Positions 29,488-41,640 of a DNA stretch of 64,000 nucleotides are shown here, piece after piece. This DNA comes from Azolla caroliniana. Its lineage: Eukaryota; Polypodiophyta. A program made the translations under genes and the position numbers. Numbering within the stretch: position 1 is the first letter of the stretch; the number at the start of each line of letters is the position of its first letter. Where the stretch lies: the NCBI GenBank assembly GCA_043228905.1, contig JBHGNT010000001.1, positions 18,414,001 through 18,478,000 on the forward strand, written 5' to 3'. Below the pieces are notes generated by a model that saw nothing but the letters and a program-made list of their open reading frames with translations, did no database searches and was not told the origin of the DNA.

Positions 29488-32400
29488 TTGGGGTAACCAT
29501 ACATTACAGCGGTACGAATGGAGACCAAAGTCCTCGACAATGGTTCTGCCTATGCAAAAATCCGTAGCCAAGATGGACGACGAACTGTACAATTTATGAC
29601 AGTTCGCCCAAATCATGAGAGGAACAAGCAAGAGCTTCGTGATCATTCAATACCAAAAGACTATGATGATTTTGATAATCAGGTTTTTGACTAGGACTGT
29701 TGTGAGTGAGGGTTGCAATAGTCCCATTATTAAAAGACCCTCATATAGGGCATTACAACATATGAATAAGTCATTTCATGTTTCTGAAAGTGGTGCTATA
29801 TGTGTGACTAGGATGTATGAATGCAAGAGGAACTTGAAAAAGAATGCTAATCTGTTTCAGCAGGCATTGAAGGATAATGGAGTACTTGAAATGGAAGAGC
29901 AGATTGAAAGTGTTATGGAAGAAATTTCTTTTGCAAATACTTTAGAAGAGTTAGAAATGTATTTGAAAGAAGATGATGAGAATGTTAGAAAGATACATGT
30001 AAACTCAATTGATATGTATTGTGAGATTGAAAGGTATAATTGTAAATATGAAGTAGAAAGTTTATGTAATACAAAATACAAAACAATAGATAAAAAGGTC
30101 AAACCTGTTGCAGTACCATTACCTATTGGTAGTGAAGAGAAGATGGAGGCAGCAACAACCGAGCCTATGCTTCGACCAATAGAGAAGATCGGACATCACT
30201 TCACTTCAGAGACAATAAATAACTTCAGAATCGGAAGGGGTGAATTTCTTCTGCAATCAGAGATCGTGACTTTCAAAGAAATGATCTTTAGGCATGGGAA
30301 AGCGTTCGCATTCAAAGCTGAGGAGATTGGTTGTGTAAATCCAAAGGTGGTGACGCCAATGGTAATATTTACTATCCCTCATATTCCTTGGAATTTTAAA
30401 CCTATTGCAGTACCGAGAGCTCGATTACCTCAATTGTTGGAGTTGCTGAAGGATAAAGTCAAGATGAAGATTTTAGAGCCTTCAAATGCACCATACTTCA
30501 ATAGATGGTTCACAGTTCCAAAGAAAGATGGTTCTCTAAGATTCATTCAAGATCTACAACCAGTCAACAAAGTCACAATCCGAAATGCGGGAATTGGACC
30601 GATCGTTGATGAATTTGCGGAAGCGTTTGCTGGAAGAGCGATTTACTCTATGGGAGACCTATATTCAGGATACGACTAATTTCAACTAGCAATTGATAGT
30701 CACAACATCACAACAATGAAAACACCAATTGGGTTGGTTCGAATGTGCACTCTACCTCAAGGTGCGACGAATTCGGTTGCTCATATGATGAATGCAATGA
30801 ACAAAGTTCTACATGAATACATCCCAAAGGTAACTATGCCAGTTTTAGATGATATTCCTATTAAGGGATGCTTAGAAAGAGAGAAAGATGAGACTATGGT
30901 TGGAAATGGTTGCAGAAAGTTTGTGATGGATCACATTAATGACTGTGAAAGTATTTTAAATAAGCTTGAGCAGGTACATTTAACACTATCAGGAACAAAG
31001 TCTTGCTTTGGGCAAAACGAAGTTCTAATAGTTGGTCATATGTGTGGGTGGTATGGGAGGAAGCCTTCACCGATCAAAATTAACGCAATACAAAATATGA
31101 AGGAAGTTTGCGACTCGGTAACAGAGGTGAGAAGATTTTTGGGTGCATGTGTGTTTTATCATATTTGGTTACCACACTTTGCACATGTCTCAGATCCTCT
31201 CTACCAACTTTTAAGAAAAGGAAAGAAGTTTATTTGGACTGATGAACATACACAAGTTGTTCAACAACTGAAAGAAGCATTATTGAAAGCACCAGTTCTT
31301 CGTCAACCAGACTACAAAGGTGAAAGACCAATTATAGTAACAGTTGATACTAGCCCAATCGGGATCGGTTGGGTTATCAACCAAGAAGATGAAGACCAAC
31401 ATCGATATGCTATCAGATTTGGAGCAAAGATATTAAATGAAAGACAAAGAAACTATGCAGAAGTTAAACGAGAATTGTGGGGTTTGCTTACTGCATTAAA
31501 AACAGATAGAGATTACTTGATCGAAGCAGATGTAGTGGTTGAAACAGATTGTTTGCCACTCATTGGAATGATAGCAAGTTGCACGACACCAGATATTGCA
31601 ATGCTTCGGTGGATTGCATACATAAGAACCATGAACCCAGAATTGCGGCATATAAAGGGAAAAGACAACCCACTTGCAGATATGCTATCAAGGGCAAGGT
31701 TCATAAATGAAAAGGTGATGCAAACTGAAGATAAGAACTGCGCAACTACAAGCCATCAATTTGCTCATCAAGAATCTATTACGCCTCATGATGAGTTTAA
31801 TGTAAGTATAATGTTCAAAGACACAGAGTATGAAGGTCAATGGTTAGAAATAGGAAATTTTCTAAAGACTCAAGAAGCCAACCCATCATGGTCGAAGAAA
31901 CAATTAAATGAATTTCGAAGACGAGCATTCAAGTTTTTTTTACATGAAGGGCATTTATGGAGGCGTCCAAAAAGGCCAACCGAAAATCCTCTTCGAGTCA
32001 TTTGTAAGGATGACATTAAGAGAAAATTAATTAATGAATTCCATGATAGTTTGTGGGTAGGACATAGAGGCATATGGGCGACATTTATGAAGTTGAAAGA
32101 AAAGTATTGGTGGCCACATATGTATAAAGATGTAACGAAATTTGTGGAAACCTGTGAGGTTTGCCAGAGGTATTCAACTATCCGGTATCGAGATGAGCTA
32201 AAACCAACATATTCATCATCAATGCATTATAAATGGATGGTTGATTTAGTGACAATGCCACTTGGGGAAGGTCAAATGCGATATTTAGTACTAGCAAGAG
32301 AAGACCTTACAAACCAAGTAGAAGGAAGACCACTACGACAAAAAACAACTAGAGCTGTATGTAAATTTTTATTAGAAGATGTAATATGTCGTTACGAGTG

Positions 32401-33142
32401 TGTTGGTAAAATAATTGCAGATAGAGGAGAACTCGACTCTGATGAAGCTAGAGATTTCTTCAGCCGAATAGGGGTCAAATTATCACTTACAACTGCGTAT
32501 AATCCAGAAGCCAATGGAAAGATTGAAAGAGGACGTAGCCCAATAGTTAAGGCGATCGTGAAAAGCTGTAAAGGTAAAATAAGAGATTGGCCACGCATGC
32601 TACCTTATGCACTATGGGCGGATTGAACAACTCATAGTTCAGTAACAGGATACATGCTAGCTGAATTGATACCTGGCCAAAAGCCCATCATGCCGATAGA
32701 AGAATCAATTATGTCATGGATATCTATTCCATGGAGAGAAGAGGTGAGCAGAGAAGAATTACTTGCTTTGCGAATTCAACAATTAGAGCGTCGACCTGAA
32801 GATATAGAAATAGCAGCCCAACGATTGAAGGAGGCTCAACTAAAGAATAAAATCCGTTTTGATAAAACTCATAACATTCGACCTAAGAAAATAGAAGAAG
32901 GAGATTGGGTGCTCGTGTATGATAACAGTTTAGATAATCAACATAGCACCGTCTGCAAGTTTGCTGAAAGATGGTTTGGGCCTTATATAGTAAGAAAAGT
33001 ATATGATAACTTTACTTATAAGCTTAGTGAATTGGATGGGACACTAATCCTAAACGTGGTAGCTGGAAAGAGGATAAAAGTATTTAAGAAAAGGTTTGAG
33101 CTTGAACCTCCTCCAATAGATCAACATGAAGATGAAAGATAG
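29488..33142 (+). pseudogene. Element K pol (PR remnant, RT, RNase H, IN), near-intact but with stops
   Basis: Begins within the protease (PYITAVRMETKVLDNGS, about 29497) without its DxG active site. RT and RNase H run 29615-32626 with VLDD at 30842-30853, VTVDTSPIGIGWVINQED and DCLPLIGM. Integrase has the HHCC region (KYWWPHMYKDV... CEVCQRY), the core (MVDLVTMPLG, IADRGELDSDEA, NGKIERGRSP: DDE present) and a GPY/F-type C-terminal domain (FAERWFGPYIV, about 32955). Stops: TAA at 30677 (Gln in I) and TGA at 32624 (Arg in I). It ends at 33142, before AGAGGGGGTGGA, the polypurine tract. Confidence 0.88.
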
Positions 33143-33182
33143 TGGCACATGCCGGAGGATGTGCAGGTCTAGAGGGGGTGGA

Positions 33183-34301
33183 TGTCGTGAAGTACGAAAG
33201 CTTCACATTAAAAGTCTACAATAAGATAAATACGTAACTAAAATAACATTTGATAATGTTTTATATATAAAGATAATATTAACAACACATATGATAATAT
33301 TATATATATGTAAATAAAAATTATATATATATATATAGATAAGTATATTATATTACACGAACAAGAAAGGACTTGAACCAATAACCCCACCCTATGACTC
33401 TCAAATCTTACCATTTACTCTATACTAGTAATATATATAAAATAAAACATACTTTATATATACTATATATTACATAAAGGATTTGCTTCATGATATAAAA
33501 ATAAAGTTGTATGTTGTATTCAATAGTATTTTGAGACTCAAACCCACAACCTCATACACCAAAGTCAACACACCTACCATTAGGCTAGGTCCTTTCTCCT
33601 TAAGATTATATTTTCATGTTTATTGTTATTGCATATATTGTTTCATACATAAAAGCTCAAATGAGCGAGATGTTTATCATGCATCACATGTAATGCATGA
33701 ACGCCAAATGGCGATCATGCATCACATGCATGTCTTGTACCCTCCAATGCATCATATGCATGGGGGCACCTATTTAAAGGGTGAAAGAGGAGATCAAAGG
33801 GAGATGTGTATGAGATATCAATCAAATATATATTACATAAGAGATATCATAAAATAGAGAAAGAAAGGAAGAAGTCAAGAAAAAGGTGGAGCTCTAGCTT
33901 GGCGGTCGTGGTGGTCAACTCTCAACAAGAGGGAGGCGGTTCGAGCCTTATCTTCATCAAAATATTGAAGTGAAGATTGTAGTGGTCTACGATCAAGAAA
34001 GAGAAGAGCGATTACCTTGCAAGACAAAGTTCGGAGGATCAACGACGTGTACAATCATTTTGTAACTCTTTCATGAAAATGATTATAAATTTCATACACT
34101 TTCTCATATATTATTTTATATCTTATCTTGTCTTATCTTATATTCCTTAAAAATCCTATTTTGTCATATCTTATTGATCTCTATTCACTCCATCTCTACT
34201 CTTTCGTCTCTTCCGTCCATAATCCTAGTGATTCCTTCCTCACTTTCACATTATCCTTTGTGTGCACAACGCTACGCTTCTAGGCGAGCCATGTCACGAC
34301 A
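33183..34301 (+). repeat. Element K 3' LTR (1119 bp)
   Basis: TGTCGTGAAGTACG...CATGTCACGACA, with an 8-bp terminal inverted repeat TGTCGTGA/TCACGACA. tRNA-like modules sit at 33360-33430 (B-box 33369-33379) and 33527-33595 (B-box 33535-33545), both on the minus strand. Confidence 0.9.
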
Positions 34302-34305
34302 CCGG

Positions 34306-36144
34306 TTCGGTGCGAAGGTCCTCAGCGAGCGACAACGACGATACGCCCAGGTTAAACGCGAACTCTGGGGTATCATTTCGGTAGTGAAGGCCAATAAAGA
34401 CTATCTGATCGGGACAGAGGTGATTATCAAGACGGACTGCCTGCCGATTCTCGGCATGGTTTCTGGATGCGCAACCCCGGACCTGGCAATGCTCAGGTGG
34501 ATAGCGTACATCAAGTCCCTGGATCCGGAAATACGACACATTTCCGGGAAAGACAATGCCATGGCCGACATGCTTTCAAGGGCGCGATTTGACGACGAGG
34601 GAGGCATGGTTTCGGAAGACGAGGAAGTCGGCGTGGACTTGTTCGAGGCGGCTTACGTAACAACCGAGGGAGGGAGCACTCCGGCACTTAACGATTTCAA
34701 CGAGAGCAAGTACGACGGGGAGTGGCTGCAGATTGGGGGATTCTTGAGGACGATGACGCCGGACGCGTCATGGACAAAGGACGAGGCCAACCGGATCAGG
34801 AAGAAAGCGTACCGATTCTTTCTCCGGGACGGATACTTGTGGAAGCACCCGAAGAAGAGAAACGGCATCCCACTCCCAGTAGTGGCAATGAAGGAGGAAC
34901 AGGAGGAGTTGCTGAAGGCCTACCACGACAACCCCTAGGCTGGGCACCATGGGACGTGGGCCACGTTCGAGAAACTAAAGGGGAAGTACTGGTGGCCGGG
35001 ACTGTACCGGGACGTGCATCGGTTCGTGACAACTTGTGAGAGCTGTCAGATGCACTCCATAGTCCGACATCGGGACGAGCTTCACCCTACTTACCCTCCG
35101 GCCATCCATTTCAAATGGATGGTAGATTTGGTGACAATGCCGATGGGCGTAGGGCAAATGCGATATCTATTGTTGGCCTGGGAGGACCTGACGAACCAAG
35201 TGGAAGGCCGAGCCCTGCAGAACAAAACGACTGCGGCCGTGTGTCGGTTCCTGATCGAGGACGTGATATGCCGGTACGGGTGCGTCGGAAAGATCGTGGC
35301 TGACCGCGGGGAGTTGGACGCCGAAGAGGCCGAGGAGCTGTTCGACCGGTTAGGGGTCAAGCTCTCGCTCACCACAGCATACAATCCGGAGGCAAATGGG
35401 AAGGTGGAGCCCGGGCACGGACCAATCGTCAAAGCGCTAGTCCGGGCGTGCGAAGGACAGGTCGGGAACTGGCCACGACTGTTACCCTATGCCTTGTGGG
35501 CGGACCGGACAACGCACAGTTCGGTAACCAGGTTCATGCCGTCAGAGCTCATGTTTGGACAGAAGCCGATCATGCCGATGGAACGGACGATCTCCTCTTG
35601 GGCGACAGTAGACTGGAGAGATGAGATGGGTCGGGAAGAACTGCTAGCGGCGCGTATACGGCAGCTCGAGCGGAGGCCAGAGGATGTGGAACGAGCGGCG
35701 GAGAGACTTCGGACGGCGAGGATGAAGAACAAAGCCCAGTTCGACCGAACGCACCGGCTCCGACCGAAGAAAATCGAGGAAGGCGATTGGGTGCTAGTCT
35801 ACGACCGCAGCCTCGACAACCAGCACCGAGCAACGCGGAAATTTGCGAAGCGGTGGTTCGGGCCTTACGTGGTAACGAGTGCCAATGACAACGGGACGTA
35901 TCACCTGGTGGAGCTCGACGGTACGAGGATGGCGATACCGGTAGCAGGGAAGCGGATCAAAGCGTTCAAGAAGCGTCACGACGGCGAACCGGATCTAAGA
36001 GGCCTAGGCAGCGAAGACGAACAGTCCGAAACAGAGGACGAACCGATGGACGAAGAAATGGAACCCGGGCCGGTTTTCTCCGACCAGAACCCAATTTTGG
36101 CGCATACCGGTGGATGCACGGTTAGGTGGCGGCGGATGTCGTGA
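34306..36144 (+). pseudogene. Element I RNase H (rest) and integrase
   Basis: FGAKVLSERQRRYAQVKREL, DCLPILGMVSGC, HISGKDNAMADMLSRARF, then a zinc region (KYWWPGLYRDV... CESCQMH), integrase core (MVDLVTMPMG, KIVADRGELDAEEA, NPEANGKVE), and C-terminal WFGPYVVTSANDNGTYHL with an acidic tail (SEDEQSETEDEPMDEEME). One TAG at 34936-34938 replaces Trp of the homologues (TGG->TAG); otherwise it is open to 36144. The last 8 bases overlap the LTR start. Confidence 0.88.
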
Positions 36145-36803
36145 AGAAAACCGTCCCTTGGCGCAATCGGTGCATAGCGCGCGTGAACCAGCTCTTCACA
36201 CGTGCGCGCCCTTAATGTATATAATAGAGATTAAGTACGTAGGTATATCCGGGGTAGTTAGATTCGGTAGGTAGGACGTAAATGAGGGGGGGGACAGCTC
36301 CCATCTGGACGCTATAAAGGAGAAGGAGACGCAGAGAGAAAGGGATCGCGCATTAGGGAGGACGAAGTGCTGTCGGACCGAAAACGGAACGCTTCTCCTC
36401 AGATTCGTTCTCCATCGCTCTTCTCTACAGGGTTTTCGGGAGGCTCGCACTGCTTCGAGGAACGCCCGTGTGCTTCCGGCAGCACCTCCACCCTTTCCCC
36501 CTTTCGTGCGTAGACGAACAGGCATCGACATCTGTTCGCCGGCCTGTTCGGTTGTAACCGTTCGCGTGCTCCGTTGTGTATTTGGTATTCGTTAATATAC
36601 AAACACTTGTGTGTCCCTGTCTCTGTGTCCATTCGCGTCTTCTGTGTTGACGGGCCGTGCCCCCCCCCCCCCCCCTGCGTTTCTTTGCTCATACGTGACC
36701 GGGCGTCTCTCTCTTTCTCTTTCCCCTTCTATCACCTGCTCTTCGGTTCAAGACCCCGGTGGTCCCGCCTCGTTTCTCCACGCACGCGCGTAAGAACGCG
36801 ACA
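36137..36803 (+). repeat. Element I 3' LTR (667 bp)
   Basis: TGTCGTGAAGAAAACC...AAGAACGCGACA. It differs from the left LTR at few sites and in G- and C-run lengths. Confidence 0.9.
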
Positions 36804-36807
36804 ACGT

Positions 36808-37900
36808 ATAGATGAAAAGAAACGTCTAACGGTCTGAAGCCGGAACTTTTGCCTGCTCGAAGGAATACTGTACCATAAGGGAAGCGGCGGCATCTGGGGA
36901 GCGTGGTATTAAGAGAAGCTTACTGCGGAATACCAAGGCATCACTATGCATGGGAGGCAACCGCACGAAAGATATGGCAAGGAGGACTCTGGTGGCTGAC
37001 GACAGAAAAGGATGCCCACACATATTGTAAAGAATGCGACCTATGTCAATGAATGGGCCAACCAACAGAGTTAGCATGGATGCCTCATCAACCAGTGCTG
37101 CCACTGGAGCCAATCCAGAAATGGGGTCTTTATTTCGTCAGACCATTTACTCCAGCCTAGTGGCTACAGACTAATGTACGAAATGGGTCGAAGCAAAAGC
37201 ATTACGAGATAACACGGAGGTATCCATGGCAAGATTCTTATACAAGCAGATCTAGTGCCGTTTTGGCTGCTATATAGAGCTAATCAACAACCAAGGAAGC
37301 TATTTCCTCAACATAGTAATTCACGAGCTCACCGACCATTATGTCATAGTTCACATGAAAAGCACGTCGTATTATCCACATGCCAATGGACTCGCAGAAT
37401 CGACGAACAAAATTCTCCAGAACCTCCTAAAGAAAATCGTCAACGACAACCTCACGGATTGGGACACTAAACTGCACAGTGCCCTATGGGTGTACCACAC
37501 CAGTTTCAAGACCAGTATCCCATCGACTCCATTCCGGCTTCCAACGGAAGGCATTCGTGGATCAACACCCCGACACCAACGAGAATTGGTTTAAACTTGG
37601 AAAAGTTGTCCTAGTGTTCTAAACACGCATGGGACAGATGCCAAGTAAACTATGATTCAGATGGACCAGACCTTGTTGGATTATAGGCATAAAAAATGGG
37701 ACATTCGAGCTGGGCACTCTTGCAGGAGAAGTATTATGCCAAAAGGTCAACGGGTTTCGACTGAAGCCGTATTGGGGCACCACACCGCTGAACCCTTTTT
37801 GGGTCAATGCAAAAAACGGGCCCACTTCCATGACGGCTACCGAGCAGAATGGTCACAAGCCACATTAAACGTGGTCCTACTGGTAAAAATGGAACACTAG
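36808..37900 (+). pseudogene. Gypsy element G/H, right part: integrase
   Basis: Resumes the reading cut at 19639. It has a zinc region with CKECDLCQ (about 37028), integrase PHQPVLPLEPIQKWGL (about 37085), GLAESTNKIL with catalytic E (about 37390) and a C-terminal part to about 37900. The first catalytic D is Y (GLYFVRPF) and the second D site lies in a broken frame (about 37280). It is strongly decayed, more than F, consistent with being the oldest layer of the nest. Confidence 0.75.
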
Positions 37901-37937
37901 TGTGCTATAAGGACACTCATAACCATTAAGCCACGAC

Positions 37938-37945
37938 TATTTAAG
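37938..37945 (+). promoter_or_regulatory. TATA-like motif before the H extra ORF
   Basis: TATTTAAG lies 52 bp before ATG 37997, between integrase and the extra ORF. A separate promoter for the ORF is an inference. Confidence 0.25.
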
Positions 37946-37996
37946 AGGTTACATGCAGACACAACTTCCAAGAAAAGAAGTACACATGTCTACACA

Positions 37997-39240
37997 ATGG
38001 CTCGCCGAATCTTGAACCCTAACTTTTCATTCTCACAAAAAGACGAATCATGCAAGTTCTCTACGCATTACAAAAAACCCTTACAATCTCTTGGCTCCCT
38101 TCGCTCATCGCGTTATCACAGAAGCTCTGTCGCTCGAACAGTGCCTTCAACTCGTTCCTCTTGTTCTCCTCGCTCCTCTCAACCCATCTTTGAAGACATC
38201 ATCGACATGATGATTGATATCTCCCCAGCTTTGCGGCGATGGCTTCATGACAAGGGATTCGCAGGCTACATCTAGGTAGCAGGAGCGCCACCCCACCCAA
38301 ACTCGTAGGACATGGCAAGGAAACTCAATATCGATACATCACAAATGCCAGCATCAGGAAGAAGTTTGGCTTGTTTGGGAGTGGAGGACGCCACTTCAAG
38401 ATCCCTCCAGCAGGGGCTCTTGAGCGTTACTTTGGGGAGTAATCTGTCTCGGCCAAAGCTTACAGGACAAAGGATGCACCAGATCCTTTCATTCGCGAAC
38501 TTGCTAAGTTTTTACTAGAAGTGGAGTGTGTGCATACTAATGTGTACGGGATGCCAAAATAAAAAGCGACCATTGTAATCGCGAGGTTCGAGGGATAGGC
38601 CATAGATTGGGAAATCATAACACGGCCGGCTTTGCGCAAAGGTTTTCACGCGTTCCAAGCCGGGAAGAAACTTTGCCCCATCATCCAGTAGTATTTGAGA
38701 ATACTGTTTTCGCCCCATAAATGGCCCAACTTGCAATCACGCCACGACCGTCAAAATGCAAGCTCGCCAAACTTCCCATGATCGAGTGGGAGGATGAAGA
38801 AAGTTCGCAAGGATTGGAACCCGTAGCTCTACAAGCCGAACAATAGCCTAACTCCACCGTGCAAGTCGAACCACGACCTACTACAAACACACAGGCTGAA
38901 TAGGAGTAGCCTCCTGGAAGCCTGAAGCCCGAAGTCCAAACGTAGAAGGCTAGACAGAAAGGATGGTTGCAAGCTTGTCAAAGACATAGCTCCAAGAACC
39001 GAGACAACATTGGAATTGATTCCACAATTACGGCCAATCCTAACCGAACAATCGCAATGTGGTAAGGGCATGCTAACATCTGAGGCGGAAGTGTTGTCCT
39101 ACCCGGACATTCTGGACACAACCCACAATTCGGTGCTCTGTTCCAATTTGGCACCACCTTGGAACTCATGGAGTTCCTGGCCACCTAGCAAATTAAGGTG
39201 TCATAGCACATGGCGAAGGAGCACGCCGAACGCTAGATAA
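37997..39240 (+). pseudogene. Extra ORF downstream of integrase (element H), N-terminal part
   Basis: ATG at 37997, MARRILNPNFSFSQKDE. A Ser/Arg-rich segment (SSCSPRSSQP, about 38157-38185) follows, then DISPALRRWLHDKGFAGYI, matching LHRWLLEKGFDRYI of element F, and RELAKFLLEVECVHTNVYGM. A TAG falls at 38273 and further stops and frame changes follow. Two copies at the same position in two elements show a real family-specific gene. The function is unknown. Confidence 0.6.
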
Positions 39241-39356
39241 TTGAGTGTGCACTAACACACACAACAGAAAGCGAGGACAAAGGTCCTCGGGCTAGGGTCG
39301 GCCGTAAGTGGAATGCTGAAGTTCGAAGAATCGGCATCGAGCTGCCCCCACTAAAT

Positions 39357-40412
39357 ATGGCATTGGTGGAAATACAGACAGAGCTCGCATGGGTTACCAT
39401 CAGTGCCAAAGCTATGGTGGAGAAAAATAAAAATCAGTGAAAAACGATAAAAATAACGCAACAACAACTTGAGAAGGTGCAACATAGAATCGCAGAGCTA
39501 GAGCGTGACACACAAGCGCGGACAAAGCCGGCTCCCAAACTACCTTCCCATACACCAGAGATATAGACGTTGCAGGAAGAGGTCGAAGTGCAAAAGGCGA
39601 TCAAGGACAAGGCAAAACACACCACGGAGCGGGCCGAGATGGAAATCGAATGACTTCGGTCCAAATTCCTGCAATCTTCAAACAGAGAGGCCGATATTCG
39701 GGCAAAAGAACGCAAGGACGTAAAAGCACTTCAAGAAAAGCCGGATGCCGAGAGCGCCGCGCACAAACAAACAATCGCCGAACTCAACTCACTACGCGAG
39801 GTAGCGCAGAAGAAGCGGGTGTGGTACGATGAACAACTCGAAAACGAATGGTAGGTCACTTGAGATGTCGAAACTCACTTGAATAAGGAAATGGTCTGGA
39901 TGGAGGAACTCCATGAGAAGGAGTCAAAAATATGAAAAGGGGTGAAAGGTATCTATGAAGACGCTACTACTGAGGACTTACAGGCACGCACACAGATCAG
40001 CATTGAGCGCATTCGCATCCTCCTCCAAACAAAGCGAGAATGCTTTATGACCCAATTGCAAGCGGCCCTAAACAGAGGTTGGGCCAGATGGGCCGCGAAG
40101 GCGGCAGAGCTCCACACCTACAAGTCGGATCGGGAGAACCTCCTGAACGAAGGGAAAGGCTAGTAGATGTTGAGCAAGGACAACATTGCCACGGTCCGAG
40201 AGGATCTTACGAAAGATTACCAATCCTTAGCCGATCACCACTCTGAGGAGATAACACAGCTAATGGAGGATTTTGGTGATACCCAAATTGGCACCTCCCT
40301 CCAAATCCAAGCTATCGAAGCTGAACAACGGAAAACAGAGGAGGCAAGAAGAACAAGTGTTGTCCGCCTAAGTCGGCCTAGTGGGAAAAGGTGGAAGAAA
40401 TGGAAGGCGTAA
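39357..40412 (+). pseudogene. Coiled-coil C-terminal part of the H extra ORF
   Basis: Successive frames read as long charged helices: MALVEIQTELAWVTISAKAM, QQQLEKVQHRIAELERDTQA, AEMEIE, ADIRAKERKDVKALQEK, HKQTIAELNSLREVAQKKRV, ERIRILLQTKRECFMTQLQ and EAEQRKTEEARRTS. The heptad-like spacing and Glu/Lys/Gln/Ala content indicate coiled coil. Stops and frame changes interrupt it. This part is missing after element F. It may be the rest of the extra protein or a separate ORF. Confidence 0.5.
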
Positions 40413-40430
40413 AGGCAAAAACAACCGTAG

Positions 40431-40780
40431 TGTAATTATGAGGCCGTAGGTACAGAATGAAGTGTTATAAACACCTATAACGGTTCATGCTCCAAGCGGT
40501 TAATGCTCCAAGCGTAACCGACCATCACTCTATATATAAAGGGCATGGGAAACTTGTATAAGCAAACATAGTTTTTTTGGTAATCTCTGAAATATAGTAG
40601 TGTTGTTCTGAATCGTTGTGTTTCTGTGTTCTCTTCGTTAGCGTATTCTCTATGCAAGAGAAATCGTGTAAGCATGTCTATGTAAATGAGGTGGTTTGTA
40701 GCCGTTTCCCTAATTCCCTTTCCCCTAAGCTTACGCGATGCTACGTATTACGCTCACAGCCATCCATGATAGCCGGTATA
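40431..40780 (+). repeat. Possible 3' LTR of element G/H
   Basis: After the coiled-coil ORF comes TGTAATTATGAGGCCG, then a duplicated ATGCTCCAAGCG(G/T), a TATATATAAAGGG box (about 40531) and a T-rich leader. This is LTR-like organisation, but no second copy is available, so the boundaries are guesses. Confidence 0.35.
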
Positions 40781-40811
40781 CGCTCTCCATTTCCTACACC
40801 TCAATCTTCTT

Positions 40812-41230
40812 GAGTCGTACCCAGAAGGACCGAGGGTAGACCATGTTTACCCTAGCCGGTAACATGTGTATGAGTATAAATACACCTAGGGCAAACGTTA
40901 TAGGGGTGATGCAGAATAGAGCTTCTGTACTAGAGCGTAACAGAGTGAGATAGAAAGAGACGCGAGAGCGCGGGAGTGAGCTGCGGGCTAGTTTTGAGGA
41001 ACTTGCCTGAAATCCCAAGTGGTATTTTTCCTCTAAGTTACAGAGATTTGTAACCTATTTTTTCTCTCCTGTATTTTCTGCCTATAGTGAAGATATTTTA
41101 CCCATGGTATTTCCTGTTGTTTAGGGTTTCCATGTAAACACTATGTATTGTGTATTTTGTCTATCTTGTTGCTTTTCGTTTCTGTGTTGTATACTTCAGC
41201 ATATCTTTCTAAGATCTATGGTCTATTGCC
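40812..41230 (+). repeat. Copia-type LTR-like fragment
   Basis: TATA box AGTATAAATACACC (about 40873), GGTTTCCATGTAAACAC (copia LTR-like) and, after its end, a primer-site-like TATCAGAGCGAACC. A - strand gypsy gag fragment abuts it at about 41236, so the copia interior is missing. Confidence 0.45.
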
Positions 41231-41235
41231 CTATC

Positions 41236-41640
41236 AGAGCGAACCATGCCTCCGTTGGTTCCATCAGCAGCGAACCCAAGAGACCAACCTGGTGGGAACT
41301 TGTGGCGTAATGACAAGACTATAGGCGTATGATGAGGCCGATCTGATTAAGGAAGCTGCGTAGTTGTGAACGTGTTCCATCGAACTTATCGGGAAGGCTG
41401 ACGTTGGGTTCATTATAGGGTTCTTGGTATGGTGACAGTGGGTTGAGTGTGGTGGTTGGGGTAACCGAGGATGTGGCAGACTGAAGTTCAAGTAAAGATT
41501 GATGACGGGTAGCATTGTCGGCTTGGAGTGGTTCCAAAGCTACGAGTATTTCATGTAGGCTATCAAAAGGATTGGACATGGCTTTCGATGTGTGGTTAAC
41601 GAAGAGGTGGAGAGAGCGGAAAAGGAAGGTGAACAAACTA
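41236..41640 (-). pseudogene. Gypsy gag fragment of Tf1/sushi type
   Basis: Minus strand, from about 41579: MSNPFDSLHEILVALEPLQA, then PNVSLPDKFDGTRSQLRSFL and NQIGLIIRL. The latter matches LPVKFDGTRSQFKGFLNQVQ of element L gag. The frame breaks near 41320 and the rest of the element is absent. Confidence 0.65.

Larger units (their letters stand above)
27578..34301 (+). mobile_element. Ty3/gypsy element K inside element I (6.7 kb)
   Basis: LTRs of 1118 and 1119 bp differ at about 15 sites. CCGG flanks it (27574-27577 and 34302-34305), and excision restores PIRFGAK in I. It has a tRNA-Trp primer site, gag, pol and a polypurine tract. It is AT-rich although its proteins are close to those of I. 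An internal deletion has removed the end of gag and the protease active site, so K is not autonomous in its present form. Confidence 0.92.
19644..36803 (+). mobile_element. Ty3/gypsy element I, nested host of J and K
   Basis: Bounded by LTRs of 669 and 667 bp and flanked by a 4-bp duplication ACGT (19640-19643 and 36804-36807). It lies inside the RNase H-integrase linker of element G/H. Excluding the nested J and K with their duplications, its length is about 7.08 kb, usual for gypsy. The order is gag, protease, RT, RNase H, integrase. J interrupts the RT N-terminal part and K interrupts RNase H. Its coding DNA is GC-rich, unlike K. Confidence 0.92.
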
